In this document: one piece after another, positions 51,323 to 59,108 of the stretch | Layout of the letters: the number at the start of each line of letters is the position of its first letter | Position numbering within the stretch: the first letter of the stretch is position 1 | Assembly (NCBI RefSeq): GCF_036013745.1 | Contig: NZ_CP107880.1 | Span: forward strand, 3,286,001 to 3,350,000 | Source of the DNA: Streptomyces sp. NBC_00483 | GTDB taxonomy: Bacteria; Actinomycetota; Actinomycetes; Streptomycetales; Streptomycetaceae | Length of the DNA stretch: 64,000 nucleotides | Direction: 5' to 3' | Made by a program: the position numbers and the translations under genes | Notes under the pieces: model-generated | The model's input: the letters and a program-made list of their open reading frames with translations, nothing else | Databases searched by the model: none | What the model was told of the DNA's origin: nothing

Positions 51323-51886
51323 ATGACCTGCTCACGTTTTCGTACATCTCGTAATTCCCGCTCCGGGCGCCTCGACCTGGGGCTGCTCGCGCTGCGCGTC
51401 GGCACCGGCGGGGTGCTCGCCGCGCACGGCGCGCAGAAACTCCTCGGCTGGTTCGGTGGCGGCGGGGTGTCCGGCACGGCCGCCGGCATGGAGGCCATGG
51501 GGTACCACCCGCCCAAGGCGAGCGCCATCGCCGCCGGGCTCGGGGAGGCGGGCGGCGGAGTGCTGCTCGCGCTCGGGCTCGCGACGCCGGTGGGCGGGGC
51601 GGCCGCCGCCGGGACCATGGCGGGCGCGGCCGCGGTGCACGCGCCGAACGGGTTCTTCGCGATGAGCGGCGGCTACGAGTACCCGGCGTTCCTCGGCTTC
51701 GCCGCGGCGGGCCTCGCGGTGACCGGGCCGGGCCGCTACTCCCTGGACCACGCGCTCGGCCACGCCCTGAACCGGCACTGGATGGTGCCGGCGGCGCTCG
51801 TCGGGGCGGGCGCGGCGGCGGTGGCCGTGGTGGCGTCCCGCAACAAGCAGGTGGCCGCGCGCCAGGACGAGAAGGAAGAGGAATAG
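51323..51886 (+). CDS. DoxX-family membrane protein
   Basis: A 187-residue protein with four to five hydrophobic segments. LGLLALRVGTGGVLAAHGAQ KLLGWFGGGG followed by GMGYHPPKASAIAAGLGE-type sequence (here MEAMGYHPPKASAIAAGLGE) is the DoxX signature; the later AVHAPNGFFAMSGGYEYPAF fits too. DoxX proteins associate with redox or antioxidant complexes in actinobacteria, but the role here is unknown. The ribosome-binding site is GTGAGG just before ATG 51323. Its TAG stop is also the start of the next promoter's -10. Confidence 0.85.
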   Translation: MTCSRFRTSRNSRSGRLDLGLLALRVGTGGVLAAHGAQKLLGWFGGGGVSGTAAGMEAMGYHPPKASAIAAGLGEAGGGVLLALGLATPVGGAAAAGTMAGAAAVHAPNGFFAMSGGYEYPAFLGFAAAGLAVTGPGRYSLDHALGHALNRHWMVPAALVGAGAAAVAVVASRNKQVAARQDEKEEE

Positions 51887-51897
51887 CGTCGTCCCTC
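51884..51897 (+). promoter_or_regulatory. Leaderless promoter -10 (TAGCGT-N8-GTG) overlapping a stop codon
   Basis: TAGCGT (51884-51889) is 8 nt before the GTG of the MazG-like gene; its first three bases are the TAG stop of the DoxX-family gene. Confidence 0.55.
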
Positions 51898-52245
51898 GTG
51901 ACTACGGACGACGACAACGACCTGTGGGCGACGGTCGACCGGCTGCGCGCCTGGCTCGACGACAACAACGCGCGCCCGCCCCAAGAGGCCCTTCTCCTAC
52001 GGCTGTTGAAGCTCTCCGAGGAGGTCGGCGAGGTCTCCCAGGCGGTGATCGGCGCGGTCGGCCAGAACCCCCGCAAGGGCGTCAGCCACTCTTGGGGCGA
52101 CGTCGAGTCGGAGCTGTGCGACGTGGTGGTGACGGCCCTGGTCGCCCTCGGCACGCTTACGCAGGATCCGCGGGGGGCGTTGCGGGCGCACGTGGCGAAG
52201 GTGGCGGAACGCTCCCTGGGCCGTTCTAGTCCCGGCGACGGTTGA
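51898..52245 (+). CDS. MazG-like nucleotide pyrophosphohydrolase
   Basis: A 115-residue all-alpha NTP-PPase. LLKLSEEVGEVSQAVIGAVG gives the E-E-x-x-E metal motif and SWGDVESELCDVVVTALVAL gives the E-x-x-D motif of the MazG/dUTPase-like superfamily. Such enzymes hydrolyse non-canonical or excess nucleoside triphosphates. It starts with GTG, without a ribosome-binding site. A large hairpin follows the stop. Confidence 0.87.
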   Translation: MTTDDDNDLWATVDRLRAWLDDNNARPPQEALLLRLLKLSEEVGEVSQAVIGAVGQNPRKGVSHSWGDVESELCDVVVTALVALGTLTQDPRGALRAHVAKVAERSLGRSSPGDG

Positions 52246-52249
52246 GCCA

Positions 52250-52345
52250 ATTTAGCCCCTGCGGCGATTGAGCAGCGGGGTCCGGGGCAGAGCCCCGAGG
52301 CGTGTCGACGGGGAGCCGTCTGCTCAATCGCCGCAGGGGCTAAAT
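52250..52345. repeat. Large palindromic element made of two inverted type A repeats; likely bidirectional terminator
   Basis: Bases 52250-52275 are perfectly complementary to 52320-52345 (26 bp, ATTTAGCCCCTGCGGCG start). Inside is a second hairpin, CGGGGC-AGA-GCCCCG. The arms are the same sequence as type A repeats elsewhere, here as an inverted pair. It fills the gap between the convergent MazG-like and Nudix genes, and its last base is the first base of the Nudix stop codon on the complementary strand. Confidence 0.92.
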
Positions 52346-52743
52346 CAGAGCCACCCCAACTCCCGCAGCAGCGGCACCACCTGCCCACCGACCGCCGGCG
52401 CGAGCCGTACGTCGCCCAACCCGTCGGTCCACCTCATCGCGGCCAGCTCCGCCGCAGGCGACGGCTCACCGGACAACGTGGCCCCGAAAACCACCATCCG
52501 CATCGGCACGCCCTCAAGCGCCGCCACGTCCTCCACCACGGCGAGCCGCTCGACGTCACCCGGCACGACCCCGAGCTCCTCGTCCAGCTCGCGCGCCAAC
52601 GTCTCCTCGGGGCACTCCCCCGGATCCGGCTTGCCACCCGGAAGATAGAAGACGTCCGGCGCGGCCTGCTTGCTGACGACGAGCAGCCGCCCGTCCCGCA
52701 CAACGGCCGCGGCTACCACGTCCATCACTGTTCCCTGCTGCAT
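52345..52743 (-). CDS. Nudix hydrolase
   Basis: A 132-residue pyrophosphohydrolase. The Nudix box is complete: GGKPDPGECPEETLARELDE followed by ELGV (G-x5-E-x7-R-E-U-x-E-E-x-G-U), at residues about 36-59. The substrate (nucleoside diphosphate derivative) is unknown. Its promoter overlaps that of the divergent MOSC gene. Confidence 0.92.
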   Translation of the reverse strand: MQQGTVMDVVAAAVVRDGRLLVVSKQAAPDVFYLPGGKPDPGECPEETLARELDEELGVVPGDVERLAVVEDVAALEGVPMRMVVFGATLSGEPSPAAELAAMRWTDGLGDVRLAPAVGGQVVPLLRELGWL

Positions 52744-52774
52744 GCGGCGATTCTCTCCCGGCTACGCTGACGCC
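52744..52774. promoter_or_regulatory. Compact divergent pair of leaderless promoters
   Basis: In a 31-bp gap between two start codons there are two -10 elements: minus-strand GAGAAT (52755-52750), 6 nt before the Nudix ATG, and plus-strand TACGCT (52763-52768), 6 nt before the MOSC GTG. Each -35 region must lie over the other gene's promoter or coding start. Confidence 0.6.
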
Positions 52775-53326
52775 GTGGACAACGGCATCGTTACAGCGGT
52801 CAGCAGCAACGGCACCTACTCCTTCACCAAGCCGAACCGCGAGAGCATCACGCTGCTCGCGGGGCTCGGTGTCGACGGAGACGTGCACGCGGGCGTCACC
52901 GTCAAGCACCGCTCGCGCGTCGCCCAGGACCCGACGCAGCCGAACCTCCGCCAAGTGCACCTGATGCACGAGGAGTTGTTCGAGGAGGTCGCAGGGGTGG
53001 GGCACGCGGTGCGGCCCGGTGACCTCGGCGAGAACGTCACCACGCGCGGCATCGACCTGCTCGCCCTGCCCACCGGGGCCCTGCTGCACTTCGGCGAGGG
53101 CGGCGCCGTCGTCGAGATCACGGGCCTGCGCAACCCGTGCGTACAGATCGACGCGTTCCAGGACGGACTCCTCAAGCGGGTCGTGGGCCGGAACCCGGAG
53201 ACCGGCGAACTGGTCCGGAAGGCCGGTGTCATGAGCGTCGTACGGGAGGGTGGCGAGGTCCGCCCCGGTGACGCGATCCGGGTGGAGCTGCCGGCCGAGC
53301 CGTTCCGGCCGCTGGAGAGGGTCTGA
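52775..53326 (+). CDS. MOSC-domain protein
   Basis: A 183-residue protein with the molybdenum-cofactor-sulfurase C-terminal fold: GVDGDVHAGVTVKHRSRVAQ, NLRQVHLMHEELFEEV, VRPGDLGENVTTRGIDLLAL and ITGLRNPCVQIDAFQDGLLK, the last with the conserved cysteine. MOSC proteins of this YiiM-like type use molybdenum cofactor to reduce N-hydroxylated substrates; the substrate is unknown. The GTG start gives the natural N-terminus VDNGIVTAVSSNGTYSF. The next gene begins 1 bp after the stop. Confidence 0.9.
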   Translation: MDNGIVTAVSSNGTYSFTKPNRESITLLAGLGVDGDVHAGVTVKHRSRVAQDPTQPNLRQVHLMHEELFEEVAGVGHAVRPGDLGENVTTRGIDLLALPTGALLHFGEGGAVVEITGLRNPCVQIDAFQDGLLKRVVGRNPETGELVRKAGVMSVVREGGEVRPGDAIRVELPAEPFRPLERV

Positions 53327-53327
53327 G

Positions 53328-53915
53328 ATGCCCGAGCACGAGAAGCCCGTCGTCGTCCCGTACGACCCCGAATGGGCCGCCGGTGGGCGGGAGTTGTGCG
53401 CCCGGCTGCGGGAGCGCCTCGGCCCGTCGGCGCTGCACGTGGACCACATCGGGTCCACCTCCGTGCCGGGCATGGCCGCCAAGGACATCTACGACGTGCA
53501 GGTGAGTGTCGCGGATCTGGATGCGGCCGCGGACGTCTTCGAGGCGCCGCTGGCCGCGCTCGGGTTCGTACGCTCGCCGTATCTGCGCGATCACGTACCG
53601 GCCGGGCGCGAGGCCGACGAGGACCCCGCCGACTGGGCCAAACGGTACTGGTCGCGGCGGAGCGGCACCGCCCCGGACGTCAACCTGCATGTCCGCAGGG
53701 CGGGTTCGCCGAACGAGCGGCTCGCGCTGCTGTTCCGGGACTGGTTGCGCGCCACGCCGGACGCGGTCCCGGCGTACGCGCGCTTCAAGTACGCACTCGC
53801 CGAGAACGTCCCCGACACCGGCACGTACGCCGACGTGAAGGACCCCGTCGTCGACCTGGTCGCGGTCGTCGCTGAGCAGTGGGCGGCGGCCACCGGCTGG
53901 CGCCCCCACCCGTGA
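53328..53915 (+). CDS. GrpB-family (UPF0157) nucleotidyltransferase-fold protein
   Basis: A 195-residue cytoplasmic protein. VVVPYDPEWAAGGRELCARL and LHVDHIGSTSVPGMAAKDIY DVQV are the GrpB signature: the GSTSVPG motif and the K-x-x-x-D pattern of a minimal nucleotidyltransferase fold. NLHVRRAGSPNERLALLFRD follows. The function is not established; some relatives are linked to dephospho-CoA or glutamate-rich-protein operons. It starts 1 bp after the MOSC stop, so it is translationally coupled. Confidence 0.87.
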   Translation: MPEHEKPVVVPYDPEWAAGGRELCARLRERLGPSALHVDHIGSTSVPGMAAKDIYDVQVSVADLDAAADVFEAPLAALGFVRSPYLRDHVPAGREADEDPADWAKRYWSRRSGTAPDVNLHVRRAGSPNERLALLFRDWLRATPDAVPAYARFKYALAENVPDTGTYADVKDPVVDLVAVVAEQWAAATGWRPHP

Positions 53916-53948
53916 CCCCGCGGCAGTGGAGCGCACAAGGTGAACGGC

Positions 53949-53961
53949 TACCATCGCCGCC
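53949..53961 (+). promoter_or_regulatory. Leaderless promoter -10 (TACCAT-N7-ATG)
   Basis: TACCAT (53949-53954) is 7 nt before the glycosyltransferase ATG; no ribosome-binding site is present. Confidence 0.65.
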
Positions 53962-54867
53962 ATGACTGACAGGCACCGAAGCACCGAACTCCCGCGCCTG
54001 GGTGTGGCCATCGTCACCATGGGAAATCGGCCCAAGGACGTGGACGCCCTCCTGGAATCGGTGGCCAAGCAGGATGCGGTGCCGGCCCGCGTCGTCATGA
54101 TCGGCAACGGGACGCCGCTGCCCGCGTATCCCGGCTACCCGTTCGAGGTCACGACGGTCGAGCTGGACGAGAACCTCGGCTGCCCCGGCGGCCGCAACGT
54201 CGCCCTCGCCCGGCTACGCGAATTCGGCGACGTGGACGTGGCCGTGGAGCTGGACGACGACGGGCTGCTCGTCGACGCCGACGTGTTCTCGACCATTCAG
54301 CGGCTGTACTCGGAAGACCCGAGGCTCGGCATCGTCGGCTTCCGGATCGCCGACGAGCTCGGTGAGACCCAGCGCCGCCATGTCCCGAGGCTGCGCGCAA
54401 AGGATCCGATGAAGCGGGGGCTCGTGACCGCGTTTCTCGGTGGCGCGCACGGTTTCTCGATGAAGATGCTCGACGAGACCGGCGACTGGCCCGCCGACTT
54501 CTTCTTCACGCACGAGGAGACCGATCTTGCGTGGCGGGCGCTGGATGCCGGCTGGAAGGTGCTGTACGAGCCGTCGCTGCTGCTCCAGCACCCGAAGACG
54601 TCCCCGGCCCGGCACGCCGTCTACCACCGGATGACCGCCCGGAACCGGGTGTGGCTGGCCCGCCGCCGCCTCCCCCTCCCGCTGATCCCGCTGTACCTGG
54701 CGGTGTGGACCGGGATCACGCTGCTGCGTACGAGGTCGCTCGGCGGCCTGCGCGCCTGGGCCGGCGGCTTCGCGGAAGGGCTGCGCGCCTCCGCCGGGGA
54801 GCGCCGCCCCATGCGCTGGCGGACGGTGTGGCGGATGACGCGGCTCGGCCGCCCGCCGCTGATCTGA
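53962..54867 (+). CDS. Family 2 glycosyltransferase (GT-A)
   Basis: A 301-residue inverting glycosyltransferase. LGVAIVTMGNRPKDVDALLE opens the nucleotide-sugar domain; LDENLGCPGGRNVALARLRE and VDVAVELDDDGLLVDADVFS hold the D-x-D metal site, and GDWPADFFFTHEETDLAWRA gives the ED base motif. A C-terminal hydrophobic stretch (LPLPLIPLYLAVWTGITLL) may anchor it to the membrane. The acceptor is unknown; cell-wall or exopolysaccharide rhamnosyl-type transfer is possible. Confidence 0.9.
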   Translation: MTDRHRSTELPRLGVAIVTMGNRPKDVDALLESVAKQDAVPARVVMIGNGTPLPAYPGYPFEVTTVELDENLGCPGGRNVALARLREFGDVDVAVELDDDGLLVDADVFSTIQRLYSEDPRLGIVGFRIADELGETQRRHVPRLRAKDPMKRGLVTAFLGGAHGFSMKMLDETGDWPADFFFTHEETDLAWRALDAGWKVLYEPSLLLQHPKTSPARHAVYHRMTARNRVWLARRRLPLPLIPLYLAVWTGITLLRTRSLGGLRAWAGGFAEGLRASAGERRPMRWRTVWRMTRLGRPPLI

Positions 54868-54895
54868 CGGGCGACGGACGGCCGGGCTCGGGCGG

Positions 54896-56437
54896 TCAGG
54901 ACTGCGTGCGCCGCCTGCGCGTGGCGTACACCGTGCCCGCACCGGCCGCGGCGATCAGCGCGGCGGCAGCGGCCAGCGGACCGGCCGGGACGTCGGCACC
55001 GGTCGAGGCCAGCGAACCTCCGGTGGTGGAACCGGTGCCGCCCGTCGTCGAGCCGGTGCCGCCCGTGGTGCCCGAAGTGCCGCCGCTCGTACCGCCGTTG
55101 GGCCCTGTGGGGAGTTCGGCGTTCTCGTCGAGGGAGACGGCCGCGGTGACCGGGTCGAGCGCGGCGCCCGCCTCGTAGAAGCCGCCGAAGGCCTTCGCTC
55201 CGCCGGCGGTGAGGGTGGCGGCGGCGCCGTCCACCTCGACGACGTCGTTCTTCGCGGTCAGGGCGCCGGAGCCGAGCTTCAGGGTGGCCACGGTCAGACC
55301 GTCGTACGTGGAGACCTTCCCGGTCTCCTGGTCCTTGCTGGAGACGTCGGCGACGAGCTTGCCGCTGCCGCCCTCCGCCGTCACGCGCAGCTCGCTGAAC
55401 TGCAGGTCGAGGGCGTACTCGCCGCCCTCCTCGTGGCCGAGGAAGCGGACCTTGCCGGCGAACTTCGCGTCCAGCGACTTGGCGTCGGCGTCGTAGCTGC
55501 CGCTCGCGTCGCCGAACCGGTACCCCGAGCCGTTCTTGCCCGCGCCGCCGGAGAGTTCGACCTTGCCCTTGGCGATCGGCCCGGTGATGTACGTACGGAA
55601 GGACTCCTTGACGCCCCAGTCCAGGTTGCCGTCGACGATCTCGCCGGAGACGGCGGCCGCGGGGGCCGTCGACGCGGCCGCGGTCGGCTTGCCGGTCGGG
55701 GTCGCGGTCTTCGTGGGCTTCGGCGCCGCCGTGGCCGTGTCGGTCGGGGACGGTGACTTCGTCGGGGGCTTGGTCGGCGCGGGCGAGGTCGGGGCAGAGG
55801 CCGCGGTGACGGTCAGCGTCGCCGGGTCGAGGGCGGTGCCCGCCTCGTACATCCCGTTGAAGGCCTTGGCGCCGTCGGCGGTGAGCGTCGCCGGGATGTC
55901 CTTGAAGGTCATGGCGCCGCCCGCGCCCTGGCCCGGCTTCACGGCGGACAGGTCGAGCGTGGCGAACTCGATGTCGTTCTGGGTGCTGCCGTTGAGCGTG
56001 ACGTCGGCGTCGATGTGACCGGTCGTGCCGGAGGTCACCACCTTCACGTCGGCGACCTTGATGTCGAAGCGGTGGGCGGTGGAGGCGAACCGGACGGCGC
56101 CCTTGAACTTCGTGTCCGTGCCGTGCGTCGCCGTGTCGTACGTTCCCGTGCCGCCGCCGAAGGTGAAGGCGCCGTTGCCGGCGGCCTGCGTGGCCCCGTC
56201 GGTCGCCTCGATCTTCCCGAGGGCGATGCCGGTGACGTACTTGCGGAAGGACTCCTTGATGCCCCAGTCGAGCGTTCCGTCCTTCAACTCGACGCTCGGC
56301 GCGGCCTTTTCGGCACCGGGAGCGGCCTTTTCGGCGGCGAAGGCGGGCAGGCTCAGCGCGCCGCTGCCGAGCGCGACGGCGGTCGCGGCGGCGAGGGCTA
56401 TGGGGTGTCTGGTGATCGGGTGGCCTGTGCGAGACAT
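54896..56437 (-). CDS. htaA: Sortase-anchored HtaA heme-binding protein (two HtaA domains)
   Basis: A 513-residue surface protein. A signal peptide ends near AFA. Two HtaA domains start at about residue 50 (DGTLDWGIKESFRKYVTG) and 262 (DGNLDWGVKESFRTYITGPI), separated by a Thr/Pro/Lys linker (PTKPPTKSPSPTDTATAAPK). After a Gly/Ser/Thr spacer comes LASTG (476-480), a membrane helix and RRRR: an LAxTG sorting signal for a class E sortase. It probably takes heme from host or soil proteins and passes it to HmuT. It lies 38 bp downstream of the second HtaA gene in the same direction. Confidence 0.93.
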   Translation of the reverse strand: MSRTGHPITRHPIALAAATAVALGSGALSLPAFAAEKAAPGAEKAAPSVELKDGTLDWGIKESFRKYVTGIALGKIEATDGATQAAGNGAFTFGGGTGTYDTATHGTDTKFKGAVRFASTAHRFDIKVADVKVVTSGTTGHIDADVTLNGSTQNDIEFATLDLSAVKPGQGAGGAMTFKDIPATLTADGAKAFNGMYEAGTALDPATLTVTAASAPTSPAPTKPPTKSPSPTDTATAAPKPTKTATPTGKPTAAASTAPAAAVSGEIVDGNLDWGVKESFRTYITGPIAKGKVELSGGAGKNGSGYRFGDASGSYDADAKSLDAKFAGKVRFLGHEEGGEYALDLQFSELRVTAEGGSGKLVADVSSKDQETGKVSTYDGLTVATLKLGSGALTAKNDVVEVDGAAATLTAGGAKAFGGFYEAGAALDPVTAAVSLDENAELPTGPNGGTSGGTSGTTGGTGSTTGGTGSTTGGSLASTGADVPAGPLAAAAALIAAAGAGTVYATRRRRTQS

Positions 56438-56475
56438 CTGCTTCTTTCCTCAACTCTTCGAGTGGGAGCGCCCGT

Positions 56476-57882
56476 TCAGGGGCGCGGGGAACGGCGCGAG
56501 CGAAGGACCAGGAATCCGACGGCGGCGAGCACGAGGGCCACGACGGCGACGATCCCGGAGACCGCGCCACCGGAGAGCCCCGAACTCTCGGCCGCCGAAG
56601 TGGACTTGGCCTTCGGGGCGTCGGAGCTGTGGGCGGGACTGGGCGAGGCGGAGCTGCCGAGGTCGGGCAGCGCGGGCAGTGCGGCGTCGGCGTCGAGCGC
56701 GACCGCGAGGGAGACCGGGTCCATCGCGACCCCCTTGCGGTACATGCCACCGAAGGCCTTCGCCCCGGCGGCGGTGAGCTTCGCCGGGGCCTCGTCGACC
56801 CGTACGAGCCCGTCCTTCGCGGCGAGTTCGTCGACGTCGAAGGTCACGAGTGCGGTGTCCTTACGGGTGCGGCCGTCGCCGGTGACGTCGGCGCGCAGCG
56901 TGCCCTTGCCGTCGGCCACGTCGACGGCCACGTCCGCGAACTTCAGGTCGAGCCCGTGTTTCCCGGTGAACCGCACGGACCCGGTGAACTCGGCGTCCAG
57001 GGTCTGCTTCTTCTTGTCGTACGACCCTTCGCCCTCGGGGAAGCGGAACAGCGCGCCGCCGTCCCGCGCCCCGTCGGCGAGCTTCCATTTCCCCTGGGCG
57101 ATGTCCCCGGTGACGTACTCGCGGAAGGTGCGGCGCACGCCCCAGTCGACAGCTCCGTCCCGGACGGTGCCGGTGCCTGTGTCGGTGTCGTCCTTCTTGG
57201 CCTTCTTCTCCTTGGACCCGGCCGTCGCGGTGGGGGAAGGCTTCGCGGGGTCCTTCTTCGGCTCGACGTCGGCGGACAGGCTGACCGGGTCGAGCGCGGT
57301 GCCCGCCGTGTAGTAGCCGGCGAAGGACTTGGCGCCCTGCGAAGTGAGCGTGGCGGGAACACTGTTGAGGGTCACGGCGTCGCCGTCGCCCTTCATGTCG
57401 ATCCCGCCCAGGGAGAGGGAGGCGAAGGGCACCTGGCGGGACGACGTGACCGTCCCGGTGCCCTTCGCCTTGCTCACGACATCGACGTAGAGCGTCCCGC
57501 CGCCGCCCGCGATACGGACGGACGGGTTGCTGATCGTCATGTCGAGTTCGTGCGAACCGTCGTCCTTCTTGTGTCCGACGAAGTGCACACCGCCGGAGAA
57601 CGAGGAGTTGAAGGCGCCGGTCGAACCGTCGTAGCCGCCGCTGGCCGAGTGGAAGCGGAACCCGCTCGCGCCGACGGTCGCCGCTCCCCCGGTCAGGGTG
57701 TAACTCCCCTTCGCGATGGGCCCGGTGATGTAGCTCTGGAAGGACGACTTCACACCCCAGTCGAGCCGGCCGCCCTGCACGGTACGGGTCGCGGCGTGCG
57801 CTCCGGGGGCCGGCAGCAGGGCGGCGAGCAGGCCCGCGAACAGGGCGAGAGCAAAGACGCGTAGGGGTGCGCGTCGAATCAT
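56476..57882 (-). CDS. Membrane-anchored HtaA heme-binding protein (two HtaA domains)
   Basis: A 468-residue exported protein. The signal peptide ends near GAHA. HtaA domains begin at about residue 37 (GGRLDWGVKSSFQSYITGPI) and 240 (DGAVDWGVRRTFREYVTGDI), joined by a Lys/Asp-rich linker. The C-terminus has a single membrane helix (GAVSGIVAVVALVLAAVGFL) and a basic tail but no LPxTG/LAxTG motif, so it is probably held in the membrane, between the wall-anchored HtaA and HmuT. Its ribosome-binding site is GGAGG. An iron box 62 bp upstream is shared with hmuT. Confidence 0.92.
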   Translation of the reverse strand: MIRRAPLRVFALALFAGLLAALLPAPGAHAATRTVQGGRLDWGVKSSFQSYITGPIAKGSYTLTGGAATVGASGFRFHSASGGYDGSTGAFNSSFSGGVHFVGHKKDDGSHELDMTISNPSVRIAGGGGTLYVDVVSKAKGTGTVTSSRQVPFASLSLGGIDMKGDGDAVTLNSVPATLTSQGAKSFAGYYTAGTALDPVSLSADVEPKKDPAKPSPTATAGSKEKKAKKDDTDTGTGTVRDGAVDWGVRRTFREYVTGDIAQGKWKLADGARDGGALFRFPEGEGSYDKKKQTLDAEFTGSVRFTGKHGLDLKFADVAVDVADGKGTLRADVTGDGRTRKDTALVTFDVDELAAKDGLVRVDEAPAKLTAAGAKAFGGMYRKGVAMDPVSLAVALDADAALPALPDLGSSASPSPAHSSDAPKAKSTSAAESSGLSGGAVSGIVAVVALVLAAVGFLVLRSRRSPRP

Positions 57883-57943
57883 GACGGTTCCTCCGGGACT
57901 CCAGCACCAGACGCCACAGGGTCCTGACGCAGACTCTGGCGAC

Positions 57944-57970
57944 TTAGGTAAGGCTAACCTAAACTATGAT
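57944..57970. promoter_or_regulatory. Divergent heme-uptake promoter with strong iron box
   Basis: TTAGGTAAGGCTAACCTAA (57944-57962) matches the IdeR/DmdR box at 18 of 19 positions. TATGAT (57965-57970) follows as a good -10 for hmuT. The htaA-type genes start on the other side, so one repressor site can shut both transcripts. Confidence 0.93.
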
Positions 57971-58033
57971 CGCTTCTGCCAACAGCCCCTCCGCTTGCAA
58001 CAGCCCCTACGCTCACGACAGGACGGACCCCGC

Positions 58034-59107
58034 GTGCCGACGCCAGCCGCTCCCGCCCCGCCCGCCACCCGACGGCCCGGCCTGCTGATCTCCGTACTCG
58101 TCGCCGTCCTCGCGCTGGCCGCCACGGCCTGCGGCGGCGGCTCCACGAAGACGAATGCAGGGACGAACGCGGGGACGGACGCGACCGGATCCGGCGGCGG
58201 AACCAAGTCGTCCGCGACCTCGAACCGCCTCGAACCGCTCGCCCCTTCGCCGAAACCGGAACTCCCGGCGACCGTCACCTCGGCCGACGGCAAGAAGGTC
58301 ACGGTGAAGCGGGCCGACCGGATCGTTCCGCTGTCGGGCAGCCTCAGCGAGATCGCCTTCGCCCTCGGGCTCGGCAAGCGGGTCGTGGCGCGGGACATCA
58401 CGGCCACGTTCGACCAGGCGAAGAAGCTGCCGGTGGTCACCCGCAACCACGACGTCTCCGCGGAGAACGTGCTCTCGCTCAAGCCGGACCTGGTCCTCGC
58501 CGAGACGACCTCGGGCCCCGACGAGGCGATGGAGCAGATCCGCGACGCGGGCGTCCCGGTGGTCGTGATCGACCCGGCGAAGGGCCTCGACGACGTCGGC
58601 ACCCGCATCCAGGCGGTCGCGAAAACACTCGGAGTCCCCGCCGCCGGGCGGGAGTTGACGCAGCGGTCGGAGGACCGGATCGCTGCCGTACAGAAGGACA
58701 TCCCGGCGCGGCACGGCGACGAGCCGCGCGTCGCCTTCCTCTATCTGCGCGGCTCGGCCTCCGTCTACCTCATCGGCGGCAAGGAGTCCGGCGCGACCTC
58801 ACTCCTGAAGGCGGCGGGCGCGGTCGACGCGGGCGCGGACTCGGGCCTGAAGAAGGACTTCACCGCGATCACCAGCGAGGCCCTCGCGAAGGCCGCGCCG
58901 GACGCGATTCTCGTCATGGCCAAGGGACTTGACTCCGTCGGCGGCATGGACGGACTGGTGAAGATCCCCGGCGTCGCCGAGACCCCGGCAGGCGTCGACC
59001 GCAGGGTCGTCTCCGTCGACGACGGCGTGCTGCTCAACTACGGCCCGCGCACGGACCAGGTACTGAGATCGATCGTGGACCAGCTGTACGGGAAGGACGG
59101 CGCGTGA
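58034..59107 (+). CDS. hmuT: Heme ABC transporter substrate-binding lipoprotein
   Basis: A 357-residue lipoprotein (lipobox ALAATAC, Cys about 33) of the class III (TroA-like) metal/heme-binding fold. RIVPLSGSLSEIAFALGLGK and VSAENVLSLKPDLVLAETTS are typical; the conserved heme-ligand region is in VVTRNHDVSAENV, with a Tyr-rich site later (LNYGPRTDQVL). It receives heme from HtaA proteins and docks on HmuU. The GTG at 58034 is chosen since the frame upstream runs into the iron box. It heads hmuT-hmuU-hmuV. Confidence 0.92.
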   Translation: MPTPAAPAPPATRRPGLLISVLVAVLALAATACGGGSTKTNAGTNAGTDATGSGGGTKSSATSNRLEPLAPSPKPELPATVTSADGKKVTVKRADRIVPLSGSLSEIAFALGLGKRVVARDITATFDQAKKLPVVTRNHDVSAENVLSLKPDLVLAETTSGPDEAMEQIRDAGVPVVVIDPAKGLDDVGTRIQAVAKTLGVPAAGRELTQRSEDRIAAVQKDIPARHGDEPRVAFLYLRGSASVYLIGGKESGATSLLKAAGAVDAGADSGLKKDFTAITSEALAKAAPDAILVMAKGLDSVGGMDGLVKIPGVAETPAGVDRRVVSVDDGVLLNYGPRTDQVLRSIVDQLYGKDGA

Positions 59108-59108
59108 C

